From the NCBI GenBank assembly GCA_023392635.1, contig JAEVYS010000056.1:3560-67559 (forward strand): 64,000 nt of DNA, written 5' to 3'. Made by a program: the position numbers and the translations under genes. The notes under the pieces are model-generated. The model worked only from the letters and a program-made list of their open reading frames with translations. It had not been told where the DNA came from and ran no database searches. Positions 25,089-31,909 of this stretch are shown one piece after another. The DNA comes from Actinomycetes bacterium (GTDB lineage: Bacteria > Actinomycetota > Actinomycetes > Propionibacteriales > Propionibacteriaceae). Every line of letters starts with the position of its first letter. Position 1 is the first letter of the stretch.

Positions 25089-25937
25089 TCACTCCGTCCA
25101 GCCGAGAGCGGCCCACGCGCTCGCCGGCGCCAGCTGGTCCACCCGCTCCAGCACCCAGGTCGGCTGCTCGGCGACGCCCGCGCCGTCAGCGACATCCTCG
25201 GCCGTGGTCTCTCCGGTGAGGACGACCGCGCTGGCCACGCCGGCGCGTGCGGCCATCGTGATGTCGGTCCGAAGGCGGTCCCCGATCACGAGCACGTCGG
25301 CGCGCGGCACGTCCAGTCCCGCCAGAACCGTGTCGAGCATCAGCGGGTCGGGCTTGCCCAGGCTGACCCGGCAGGTCGTGCCCGTACACGCCTCGATGGC
25401 CGCGGTGATCGCCGCGCAGTCCGGCTCTCCCCTGCCTCCGGGGAAGGGGCAGAACCGGTCGGGATTGGTCTGGATCAGGAAGGCCCGCTGGTGGTACCAG
25501 ATCGCGTCGAAGGCGATCTGGAGCTTGCCGTAGTCGAAGGTCCTGTCGTAGGACGCGATCACGATGTCGATCTCGGCCGGGTCCTCGCTCTGTCGGATCC
25601 CCGCCGCGGCCAGCGCACGCTTCAACGGCTCCTCGGCGATCGCAAACACCACGGCACCGGGATGGTTCGCTTTCAGCCAGCTCGTCGTGGTCACCACCGT
25701 GTTGACGATCTCGTCCACCGACGTCGGCATCCCCAGCCGCGTCAGTTTCGCCGCGTGCTCCCGCGCGTCGTGCGTCGGGTTGTTGGAGAGGAACCGGACG
25801 GGGATGCCACGGGCCCTCAGCTCGGCCACCATGCGCCGCGCGCCGGGCAGCAACTCGTCGCCGAGGTAGACCGTGCCGTCCAGGTCGAACACGTAGGCGC
25901 CGTACCACCGGTGGGGACGACTCAGCGGCGAGGCCAT
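25089..25937 (-). CDS. HAD-IIA family phosphatase (NagD-like)
   Basis: A 282-residue HAD hydrolase. Motif I is VFDLDGTVYLG (16-26), motif II FLSNNPTHD (about 49-57), the motif III lysine lies in SLGKPDPLML (about 194), and motif IV in VIGDRLRTDITMA (about 217). The large C2 cap between motifs II and III makes it subfamily IIA, with NagD UMP phosphatase and p-nitrophenylphosphatases. Likely a broad sugar- or nucleotide-phosphate phosphatase; substrate is not assignable. ATG 25937 begins MASPLSRPH. It converges with the pentapeptide gene, stops 3 nt apart. Confidence 0.9.
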   Translation of the reverse strand: MASPLSRPHRWYGAYVFDLDGTVYLGDELLPGARRMVAELRARGIPVRFLSNNPTHDAREHAAKLTRLGMPTSVDEIVNTVVTTTSWLKANHPGAVVFAIAEEPLKRALAAAGIRQSEDPAEIDIVIASYDRTFDYGKLQIAFDAIWYHQRAFLIQTNPDRFCPFPGGRGEPDCAAITAAIEACTGTTCRVSLGKPDPLMLDTVLAGLDVPRADVLVIGDRLRTDITMAARAGVASAVVLTGETTAEDVADGAGVAEQPTWVLERVDQLAPASAWAALGWTE

Positions 25938-26058
25938 GGGTCATTGTTGCGCGGACGGTGCAGCGCCGGTACCGCGAACGGCGTGCGATTCGCGGGGCGC
26001 GCCGCGCACGAACGTCCACGTCGCTAGGCTCGGCGGCGTCCAGAACGACGGGAGCGAC

Positions 26059-26352
26059 ATGTCCGAGATCAACCTGATCGCCACCATCCCGGTGCCGGCC
26101 GAGGCGCTCGCCACTGCGTCCGCGCTGCTCCGCGCCTACGGCGAGGTCGTGCGTGCCGAGCCGGGCAACCTGCGGTTCGAGGCGTACGTCGAACCGGACA
26201 CGGGCGCCCTGGTCGTCGTGGAGCGGTACGCGGACGCTGATGCGTTCCAGGCGCACCTGAGCGATCCGGCCAACGCCGAGTTCAACGGCAGGCTCGCCGA
26301 TGTGCTCGGTGGCGGCGGTTCCAGCCTGCAGATGCTGGAGCCCCTCGCCTGA
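26059..26352 (+). CDS. Antibiotic-biosynthesis-monooxygenase (ABM) domain protein
   Basis: A 97-residue dimeric ferredoxin-like protein of the ABM/YgiN type: INLIATIPVPAEALATASALL, PGNLRFEAYVEPDTG, VVVERYADADAFQAHLS. Small members act as putative quinol monooxygenases or as cofactor-free oxygenases; many have no known substrate. GGAGC at 26051-26055 precedes ATG 26059, and a -10-like TAGGCT at 26026-26031 implies a short leader. It converges with the SDR gene, with a 14-nt gap. Confidence 0.85.
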   Translation: MSEINLIATIPVPAEALATASALLRAYGEVVRAEPGNLRFEAYVEPDTGALVVVERYADADAFQAHLSDPANAEFNGRLADVLGGGGSSLQMLEPLA

Positions 26353-26366
26353 CCGGGGGCGTCGGC

Positions 26367-27257
26367 TCAGGAGGTGTAGGCGCCGGCCGCGAGATCCTCG
26401 GCGAGGCTCGGATGGGTGGGAGCCCAACCCAGTCGCTGCCTGGTGAGGTCGGCGGAGGCGGGCAGGTCCATCGCGAAGATCCTGCCCAGCCAGCCGAAGT
26501 GCTCCTCGACCTCCTCGACGGGGACCGATGCCAGGGGGACGCCCAGCGCTGCGGCGATCGCCTCCGCGATGTCTCGGGAGGTGACGACCTCGGCAACGGC
26601 GTGCACTGCCGAACCACCCGGGGCCCTGTCGACGGCGAGCGCGACGAGCCGGCCCGCATCGAGCCGGTTCACCGCCGTCCATCGGTTCGTGCCGTCGCCG
26701 ACGTATCCGGCCACGCGTCGTTCGCGCGCGGTCCGGGTCAGCAGGGCCAGGAAGCCGTGGTCGCCGCCGGCGCCGTGGACCGTCGGCGCGAAGCGCAGGG
26801 CGACGCTGCGCACCCCTCGCTCGGCGTAGTCCATCGCGAGCGCCTCCGCGCCGCCGCGGGGAGCGTCGGGCCCGGAGGTGGGGTTGCGGTCGTCCTCGGT
26901 CAGGACGCGGCCGACCGGAATCGCGGTGCCCGAGGCGAACAGGAACGGCCGGTCCGAGCCTTCGAGCGTGGTGACGAAGGTCTCCACCGCGGCCCGTTCG
27001 GCGCGGTTCGACTCCGCCGGGTCGGACCAGTCGTGCTTGTTGGCCAGGTGGATGACCGCGTCGGCGCGCTCGGCCTCGCCGGCCAGCACGTCGCGTTGGT
27101 CGAGGTCGCCGTCGACGGGTTCGACGCCCGCGGCGCGAAGTGCGTCCGCCGACCGTCCCGAGCGCGCCAGGCCACGGATGGTGTGCCCGCCCGCCAGGAG
27201 TTCCGGAACGGCGGCCGACCCGATCCAGCCCGATGCTCCCGTCATGAAGATCTTCAC
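26367..27257 (-). CDS. NAD-dependent epimerase/dehydratase-like SDR
   Basis: A 296-residue extended/atypical SDR. The N-terminal MKIFMTGASGWIGSAAVPEL carries the T-G-x-x-G-x-I-G cofactor motif; DAVIHLANKHDW and FLFASGTA follow. The usual Y-x-x-x-K pair is not obvious (a MDYAERG segment sits at that position), as in other atypical SDRs of the YeeZ/nucleoside-diphosphate-sugar epimerase group. Substrate unknown. It is divergent from a TetR gene, and the 88-nt gap holds repeated TGACAG/CTGTCA half-sites, so this SDR is the likely target of that regulator. Confidence 0.87.
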   Translation of the reverse strand: MKIFMTGASGWIGSAAVPELLAGGHTIRGLARSGRSADALRAAGVEPVDGDLDQRDVLAGEAERADAVIHLANKHDWSDPAESNRAERAAVETFVTTLEGSDRPFLFASGTAIPVGRVLTEDDRNPTSGPDAPRGGAEALAMDYAERGVRSVALRFAPTVHGAGGDHGFLALLTRTARERRVAGYVGDGTNRWTAVNRLDAGRLVALAVDRAPGGSAVHAVAEVVTSRDIAEAIAAALGVPLASVPVEEVEEHFGWLGRIFAMDLPASADLTRQRLGWAPTHPSLAEDLAAGAYTS

Positions 27258-27278
27258 GTCGACTCCCTTTGCCTATAG

Positions 27279-27328
27279 ATGACAGGTTCTGACATGACAG
27301 CTTAGGGCGTAATGGCAGAGTCTGTCAT
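27279..27328. promoter_or_regulatory. TetR operator cluster in the SDR/tetR divergent gap
   Basis: ATGACAG occurs at 27279-27285 and 27294-27300, and its complement CTGTCAT at 27322-27328. Direct and inverted half-sites cover both divergent promoters, as expected for a repressor that controls itself and the SDR. Confidence 0.55.
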
Positions 27329-27332
27329 CAGC

Positions 27333-27338
27333 TACAGT
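27333..27338 (+). promoter_or_regulatory. -10 box of leaderless promoter, tetR at 27346
   Basis: TACAGT, then 7 nt, then ATG 27346; the CTGTCAT half-site lies directly upstream. Confidence 0.5.
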
Positions 27339-27345
27339 ACGCACC

Positions 27346-27915
27346 ATGGGACGGTGGCCGACCGGCGCGAGGGAGCGACTGCGCACCGCTGCGCTCGACC
27401 TGTTCGAGCAGGCGGGTTATGAGCAGGTCACCGTAGCGGAGATCGCCGCTCGTGCCGGCGTCACGGAGCGCACCTTCTACCGCTATTTCGCCGACAAGCG
27501 CGAGGTGCTCTTCGCCGGCGGCGACGACCTGCGCCGGCGGATGACGGACGCGGTCGCGGCCGCGGCACCGACCGCCGACGCGGCGACGTTGGTCTCCGTG
27601 GCCCTGGACGCGCTGGCGGCAGCGTTCCCCGATGACTTCCGGCCGCACGCGCGTCGCAGGGGCGCGCTGGTCAACAGCCAGGCCGCCCTGCGCGAGCGCG
27701 AGATGCTCAAGCTGGCGAGCCTGAAGGAGGAACTGGCGTCAGCCCTGGAGGCGCACGGCGTCGCGTCGGTCCGTGCCGCGGTGGCGGCCGAGTCCGCGAT
27801 CGGGGTGTTCCACGTCGCCTTCGCCCGCTGGGTCGGCGAGGACGAACGGCGCGACCTGGCCCAGCTCCAGCGCGAGGCGCTCGCCGAGCTGCGCGCCGTC
27901 GTCATGTGGGTCTGA
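27346..27915 (+). CDS. TetR/AcrR family transcriptional regulator
   Basis: A 189-residue repressor. The HTH is at about residues 8-55: ERLRTAALDLFEQAGYEQVT, then EIAARAGVTERTFYRYFADKRE with the hallmark FYRYFADKREVLF. The C-terminal domain is short and alanine-rich; no ligand can be proposed. Its promoter region carries TGACAG half-sites shared with the divergent SDR gene, so it most likely represses both. The stop is 18 nt from the convergent rnhA stop. Confidence 0.9.
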   Translation: MGRWPTGARERLRTAALDLFEQAGYEQVTVAEIAARAGVTERTFYRYFADKREVLFAGGDDLRRRMTDAVAAAAPTADAATLVSVALDALAAAFPDDFRPHARRRGALVNSQAALREREMLKLASLKEELASALEAHGVASVRAAVAAESAIGVFHVAFARWVGEDERRDLAQLQREALAELRAVVMWV

Positions 27916-27933
27916 ACGGAGGCGGCACCCCGC

Positions 27934-28389
27934 TCACGCCGATGGGCGGACGCTCTCGACCCCGCGATTCGCCAGCGCATCGGCCCGCTCGTTGCCGGGG
28001 TCGCCGGAGTGGCCCTTGACCCAGACCCACGAGATGACGTGGCGCGCGACTTCGGCGTCCAGCTCCTGCCACAGTTCGACGTTCTTGACCGGCTTCTTGT
28101 CCGCCGTTCGCCATCCGTTGCGCTTCCAGCCGGCGATCCAGCGTTGCACGCCGTTCATCACGTACGCCGAGTCCACGTGCAGGGTGACCCGGCAGGGCCG
28201 GGTAAGTGCCCGGAGCCCCTGGATGACCGCGGTGAGCTCCATCCGGTTGTTGGTGGTGAGCACCTCGCCCCCGAACAGCTCCAGCTCGTGCCCGCCGGAC
28301 CTCATCCAGGCCCCCCAGCCGCCCAGCCCGGGATTGCCCTTGCACGCTCCGTCGGTCCACATCTCGACGGCGGTGAGCTCTTCAGGCAC
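27934..28389 (-). CDS. rnhA: Ribonuclease HI
   Basis: A 151-residue endonuclease that cuts the RNA strand of RNA-DNA hybrids. The four metal-binding acids are in place: D13 in MWTDGACKGNPG, E51 in NNRMELTAV, D73 in HVDSAYV and D137 in NERADALA; the mobile-loop histidine is H127 in WVKGHSGD. Length is that of a single-domain RNase HI. The GTG start at 28389 lies 7 nt after a TAGGGT -10 box. The first 100-bp repeat copy begins about 36 nt upstream of that box, just behind where a -35 element would be. Confidence 0.95.
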   Translation of the reverse strand: MPEELTAVEMWTDGACKGNPGLGGWGAWMRSGGHELELFGGEVLTTNNRMELTAVIQGLRALTRPCRVTLHVDSAYVMNGVQRWIAGWKRNGWRTADKKPVKNVELWQELDAEVARHVISWVWVKGHSGDPGNERADALANRGVESVRPSA

Positions 28390-28396
28390 ACCCCGA

Positions 28397-28402
28397 ACCC
28401 TA
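28397..28402 (-). promoter_or_regulatory. -10 box of leaderless promoter, rnhA
   Basis: TAGGGT on the minus strand, 7 nt before GTG 28389. Confidence 0.55.
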
Positions 28403-28437
28403 GCGGGCCGCCCTCTGCCCGCGCCTGCCGTGCACCG

Positions 28438-28537
28438 GCGCCACCGGACAGACGCCCCCGATCCTCACAGCCGCCCCCGAAATTCCGGGGGCGGCTGTGA
28501 GGATCGGGGGCGTCTGTCGGGAAATGGAGCGGATGAC
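28438..28537. repeat. 100-bp repeat, left copy, with 33-bp-arm palindrome and tRNA-Gly 3' end
   Basis: It matches 29652-29751 at 98 of 100 positions. A perfect palindrome has arms 28447-28479 and 28486-28518 with a 6-nt AAATTC loop. Positions 28525-28537 (TGGAGCGGATGAC) equal the last 13 nt, including CCA, of the tRNA-Gly at 29739-29812, after which the match stops. The copy is thus a detached tRNA 3' end plus the downstream palindrome, in direct orientation with the intact copy. Confidence 0.9.
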
Positions 28538-28546
28538 AGTGCGCGC

Positions 28547-29373
28547 TCACAGCTGGCGGCCGGGGTGTGTGGAGTGGGCTGTCCTGGTCGATTCGGCGAA
28601 CTCGCGGACGGCGGTGGCGAACTCGGACGGCCTGGTCGCGTAGGTGGCGTGCCCGGCGCCGGCACGTTCGATCAGACGGCAATCGGGTATCGCGCCGGCG
28701 ACGATCCTGGCGATGTCCTGGAACCAGGGCAGGCTCGCTGATCCGTAGAGAACCAGGCAGGGGCGCTCGATCCTGGCGAGGTCGGCGGTGGTGAGTTGGT
28801 AGGTGGGCATCTGCAGGTCGGCCATCATGGCACGCAGGTTCGCCCGATAGGCCTGCTTTCGCTCGTCGGGAGCGCCGGCCCAGAAGGCCGGATCGATGAT
28901 GGTGAAGAAGGCGTCGACCGCTGCGGTCGGATCACCGCTGTCGAGGGCCTTGCCGACAGCCGGCTTCACCCTTGCCATGAACTCCTCGGCGATCGCAGGT
29001 GCCAGCGCGAAGACCGGCGGCTCGGACAGCACCGCGCCTTCGACAAGCTGGGGGTAGCGGCGCAGCACGTCGATGCAGATGCGCGCGCCGCCGCTGGAGC
29101 CGACCAGGATCACCGGAGCGAGTCGAGTGCCTGGATCACTGCGGCCGCGTCATCGGCGTGGACTTCGACCGACTCCTCGGCGACGTCGCCCCGGGGGCTG
29201 CGGCTGTGGCCGCGGCGATCGTAGGCGACCGTGCGGAACCTGTCGGCCAACCTGCCCATCTGATCCGACCACACCCCGCAGAATCCCGCCATCCCGTGGA
29301 CGAACAGCAAGGCGGGACCGCTGCCGGCCTCCTCGTAGTACAGCCGTACGCCGTTGACATCGACCGTGCCCAT
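28547..29373 (-). pseudogene. Alpha/beta hydrolase, frameshifted
   Basis: Two adjoining minus-strand frames together make one normal-length (about 275-residue) hydrolase. The N-terminal part, from ATG 29373 (GGGAG upstream), reads GPALLFVHGMAGFCGVW and VAYDRRGHSRSP, then ends in TGA at 29110-29112. The C-terminal part resumes in another frame with VILVGSSGGARI (nucleophile elbow G-x-S-x-G), the LVLYGSA strand and the catalytic histidine in GAGHATYATRP. A single base missing near 29113-29120 accounts for the break. The family includes esterases, epoxide hydrolases and dehalogenases; substrate unknown. The gene lies wholly inside the segment bounded by the 100-bp repeats. A sequencing error cannot be excluded. 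Confidence 0.75.
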
Positions 29374-29651
29374 CGGTCGCTCCCATCCGACACGTAGCAG
29401 ACAGTCCGCTGATCCCCATTCTCCGCCGGCCTGCAACCGGGACCGGTGACCCGACCCACCAGCACCGGCGGGGTCCCACGGTCGGCGTCGGCTTGACCTT
29501 TTGTCGGCCTCGGGGCCAACCCCGGTCGGGTCTGCCGATGCGGGAGCCGCTCGACAGCAGCGAACCTGTGAACCCGACTTCTGGTGGTTCTCGCCCCTGG
29601 GTCGGCCACCAGGTCCACGGCGGGCAGTGGATGCGGAAGGCGATGTCACCA
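29374..29651. other. Non-coding stretch between the hydrolase and the right repeat copy
   Basis: About 280 nt. It should contain the promoter of the minus-strand hydrolase. I see no gene, strong hairpin or motif that I can name. Confidence 0.4.
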
Positions 29652-29751
29652 GCGCCACCGGACAGACGCCCCCGATCCTCACATCCGCCCCCGAAATTCC
29701 GGGGGCGGATGTGAGGATCGGGGGCGTCTGTCGGGAAATGGAGCGGATGAC
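29652..29751. repeat. 100-bp repeat, right copy, abutting the intact tRNA-Gly
   Basis: Palindrome arms 29661-29693 and 29700-29732 with a 6-nt loop. It differs from the left copy at one position in each arm (T29684 and A29709, against G28470 and C28495), and the two changes pair with each other. The right end overlaps the tRNA 3' end. For the minus-strand tRNA this palindrome lies 7 nt downstream of the CCA, so it may act as its terminator. Confidence 0.9.
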
Positions 29752-29812
29752 GGGAATCGAACCCGCACTGTCAGCTTGGGAAGCTGATGTTCTGCCATTG
29801 AACTACATCCGC
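29739..29812 (-). tRNA. tRNA-Gly (anticodon CCC)
   Basis: 74 nt including encoded CCA. Acceptor stem GCGGATG pairs with CATCCGC; the anticodon stem TCAGC/GCTGA encloses the 7-nt loop TTCCCAA, giving anticodon CCC; the T arm is CGGG-TTCGAAT-CCCG; the discriminator base is U. It reads GGG glycine codons. The 3' end is duplicated at 28525-28537. Confidence 0.95.
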
Positions 29813-29876
29813 GTGTCGCCCGGGCGGACCTCCCAGGACGCGCGTGCAGCAGTCTAGCCAAAGGCCCAGTCGGCCT

Positions 29877-29899
29877 GCGAACTCTGCAGCCGAGTTCGC
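29877..29899. promoter_or_regulatory. Dyad symmetry element upstream of the LuxR-type gene
   Basis: GCGAACTC (29877-29884) and GAGTTCGC (29892-29899) are 8-bp perfect arms around a 7-nt centre, in the 207-nt gap between the tRNA 5' end and the GTG at 30020. It could be a regulator site. Confidence 0.35.
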
Positions 29900-30019
29900 C
29901 TCTCGCGCCGCCACTCCGTCGAAACCGTGCGGGTCTTGGCATGATGTCTGCCAGACTGCTCCTGAACGTGGGCGGCAGAGCGCGGGCAGGCGAGGGCGCA
30001 TTTCCTGGGAGCGAGGCGG

Positions 30020-30706
30020 GTGACAAGACAAGACCGGGCCATCACGATCGTCGAGTTGATCACTCACGCCATGGCGGCGATCGACGGTGGTGAGCAGGCC
30101 GAGCAGTTGGTGTGCAGCACGCTGGCCAAGGCCGCAGGAGCCGAGAGCGGCGTCCTGATCGGCCTCGATGTCGGCCGCCGCCTCCACCTGCACGCGTCCT
30201 GGCCCGACCAGCGCCGCGCCGCAGTCCTCGCCGAGGTGGCCATGCACGGCGGACGCCACCCCGACGGCCACCTCCACCTGGCCCAGCATCCCGTCCTCGG
30301 CGAGATCGTCACCATCGGGCCCGACCTGGAGCAGCAGAACTCCGAGCAGGCGCGCGTCCTCGCCCTCGCGCGGCGTGGCGGCTTCAGCCCGGACGCCCAC
30401 GCGCTGTTCGGCGAGGCGGCCGCTCCCGTGCTGCTGCTGCTGCCGCACGTCGCCGAAGCCTGCCGGCGCGAGCAGCGCACGCGAACCGCGGCCGACGCCG
30501 CGGCGGCACTCAACCTGACCGCCCGCGAGGTGGAGGTGCTCCAGCTGCTCTCCGAGGGCCTGCTCGCCCGCACGATCGCGGCCCGCCTGGGACTCTCGCC
30601 GCGTACGGTGCACAAGCACCTGAGCAACGTCTACAGCAAGCTGGGGGTCCACGACCGGCTGGTCGCGGTCAGCATCGCGCGCGCCCAGGGGCTGATCGCC
30701 GCCTGA
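30020..30706 (+). CDS. LuxR-type HTH transcriptional regulator with GAF-like N-terminus
   Basis: A 228-residue protein. Residues 1-150 form a compact alpha/beta region (GVLIGLDVGRRLHLHASWP and later VLLLLPHVAEACRREQ) that resembles a GAF-like sensor without a visible cofactor motif. The C-terminal HTH (about 168-225) is a clear LuxR/FixJ domain: LTAREVEVLQLLSEG, then TIAARLGLSPRTVHKHLSNV and YSKLGVHDRLVAV. There is no receiver domain, so it is not a response regulator. GTG 30020 follows GGGAGCGAGG. The inducing signal is unknown. Confidence 0.82.
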   Translation: MTRQDRAITIVELITHAMAAIDGGEQAEQLVCSTLAKAAGAESGVLIGLDVGRRLHLHASWPDQRRAAVLAEVAMHGGRHPDGHLHLAQHPVLGEIVTIGPDLEQQNSEQARVLALARRGGFSPDAHALFGEAAAPVLLLLPHVAEACRREQRTRTAADAAAALNLTAREVEVLQLLSEGLLARTIAARLGLSPRTVHKHLSNVYSKLGVHDRLVAVSIARAQGLIAA

Positions 30707-30778
30707 CGGGATCGGGGACTCCCCCCAAACCACCCTCATCCACCCCTCTCCTCCTACCCGCGAGCGCGTGGAGGGGCT

Positions 30779-30784
30779 TAGGTT
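30779..30784 (+). promoter_or_regulatory. -10 box of leaderless promoter, DUF1707 gene
   Basis: TAGGTT, then 6 nt, then ATG 30791. Confidence 0.55.
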
Positions 30785-30790
30785 CGAGCC

Positions 30791-31414
30791 ATGTCCAATC
30801 CTCTCGAGCCGACCGATGTCGGTCCCGCCGTCGGCGGCGACCTGTCGGCCACCAACGCCGACCGTGATCATGTGATCACCCTGCTCAACACCGCCCAGGC
30901 CGAAGGCCGCCTGACTCCGGCCGAACGCGACGACCGGATCGCCGCCGCCCGGCGCGCCGAGACGTTCGACGACCTCGTACCGCTCACCCGCGACCTGGTC
31001 AGCCCGACCGGGCCCGCGGCCCGTCCCGTCGTCAACTACGACGAGGACAACGCCAGCCAGGCCGCCGACCAGATCGTCGCCATCTTCGCCGGCACCACCC
31101 GCAAGCACACCTGGCGGGTGCGGCGGAACACCTCCATCCTCGCCATGTTCGGCGGCGTGGACCTGGACCTCACCCAGGCCACGTTCGAGTCCCACGAGCT
31201 CACCTTCAACGTGTTCTGCCTGTTCGGCGGCGTCGACGTGGTCGTCCCGCCCGGCACGGACGTGGACAGCCAGGTGATCGCCGTGTTCGGCGGCTCCGAC
31301 GTCGGCAAGCTGGTTCCCCCCGATCCGTCGGCGCCCCGGCTCGTGGTCAAGGGCTTCTGCGGCTTCGGCGGCGTGAACGTCCGCAATCCGAAGGATCGCA
31401 GCAAGCGCCACTAG
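30791..31414 (+). CDS. DUF1707 protein with LiaF-like C-terminal domain
   Basis: A 207-residue protein. Residues 21-68 hold DUF1707 (SATNADRDHVITLLNTAQAEG, RLTPAERDDRI), a short actinobacterial domain often linked to membrane-stress proteins. The C-terminal 90 residues repeat a F-G-G-V-D pattern (LAMFGGVDLDL, CLFGGVDVVVPPGT, AVFGGSDVG, GFGGVNVRNP), as in the LiaF/cell-wall-active-antibiotic-response domain. No membrane segment is visible between them. The stop codon overlaps the -10 box of the PH-domain gene that follows. A role in envelope-stress sensing is plausible but inferred. Confidence 0.83.
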   Translation: MSNPLEPTDVGPAVGGDLSATNADRDHVITLLNTAQAEGRLTPAERDDRIAAARRAETFDDLVPLTRDLVSPTGPAARPVVNYDEDNASQAADQIVAIFAGTTRKHTWRVRRNTSILAMFGGVDLDLTQATFESHELTFNVFCLFGGVDVVVPPGTDVDSQVIAVFGGSDVGKLVPPDPSAPRLVVKGFCGFGGVNVRNPKDRSKRH

Positions 31415-31417
31415 ATT
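31412..31417 (+). promoter_or_regulatory. -10 box overlapping the DUF1707 stop codon
   Basis: TAGATT: its first three bases are the TAG stop of the upstream gene; 6 nt later ATG 31424 starts the PH-domain gene. Confidence 0.5.
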
Positions 31418-31423
31418 CGACGT

Positions 31424-31909
31424 ATGAGCGAGCTGTTCACACCGGACGCCGACTGGAAGCGGCTGCCGTCGCGCTACGTCGCTGCCCGGCGGCTGGGCTC
31501 GCTCGTCACCAACATGGTGGCGTCTGCCGTCGCCGTCCTCGCGACCGGCTTCCTCATCGACTGGTCGTGGGCACCATGGGTGGCCGCGGGTGCGGCGGCG
31601 TGGACGATCTGGCGCGTGGTCCGTGCGGGACGCTGGGTGCGCACCTTCGGGTACGCCGAGCGGGCGGAGGACCTGCTGATCACGTCCGGGCTGTGGAACA
31701 AGCGGCTCACCGCCATCCCGTACGGCCGGATGCTGTCGGTGAACGTGGAGTCGGGGCCCATCGATCGGGCGTGGGGCCTGGCCCGGGTGCAGCTGGTCAC
31801 GGCCAGCGTCCAGTCGGCCGGGCACATTCCCGGGCTCCCCCAGGCCGAGGCGGCCCGGCTCCGTGATCGTTTGATCGCCGCCGGGGAGGCCCAGGCGCTG
31901 CCGCTATGA
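31424..31909 (+). CDS. PH-domain (bPH2, YdbS-like) membrane protein
   Basis: A 161-residue protein with two membrane helices (about 22-62) followed by a bacterial PH domain of the bPH2/DUF304 type: RTFGYAERAEDLLITSGLWN, TAIPYGRMLSVNVESGPIDRAWGLARVQLVTAS. This is the YdbS layout. YdbS/YdbT pairs in bacilli are tied to resistance to class II bacteriocins. The next gene, a YdbT-like protein, overlaps it by 4 nt (ATGA), so the pair is translationally coupled. Confidence 0.88.
   Translation: MSELFTPDADWKRLPSRYVAARRLGSLVTNMVASAVAVLATGFLIDWSWAPWVAAGAAAWTIWRVVRAGRWVRTFGYAERAEDLLITSGLWNKRLTAIPYGRMLSVNVESGPIDRAWGLARVQLVTASVQSAGHIPGLPQAEAARLRDRLIAAGEAQALPL

Noticed and set aside
28438..29751. Insertion sequence or transposon with inverted ends
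   Set aside because: The flanking repeats are direct, not inverted, no transposase is present, and no target-site duplication can be defined.
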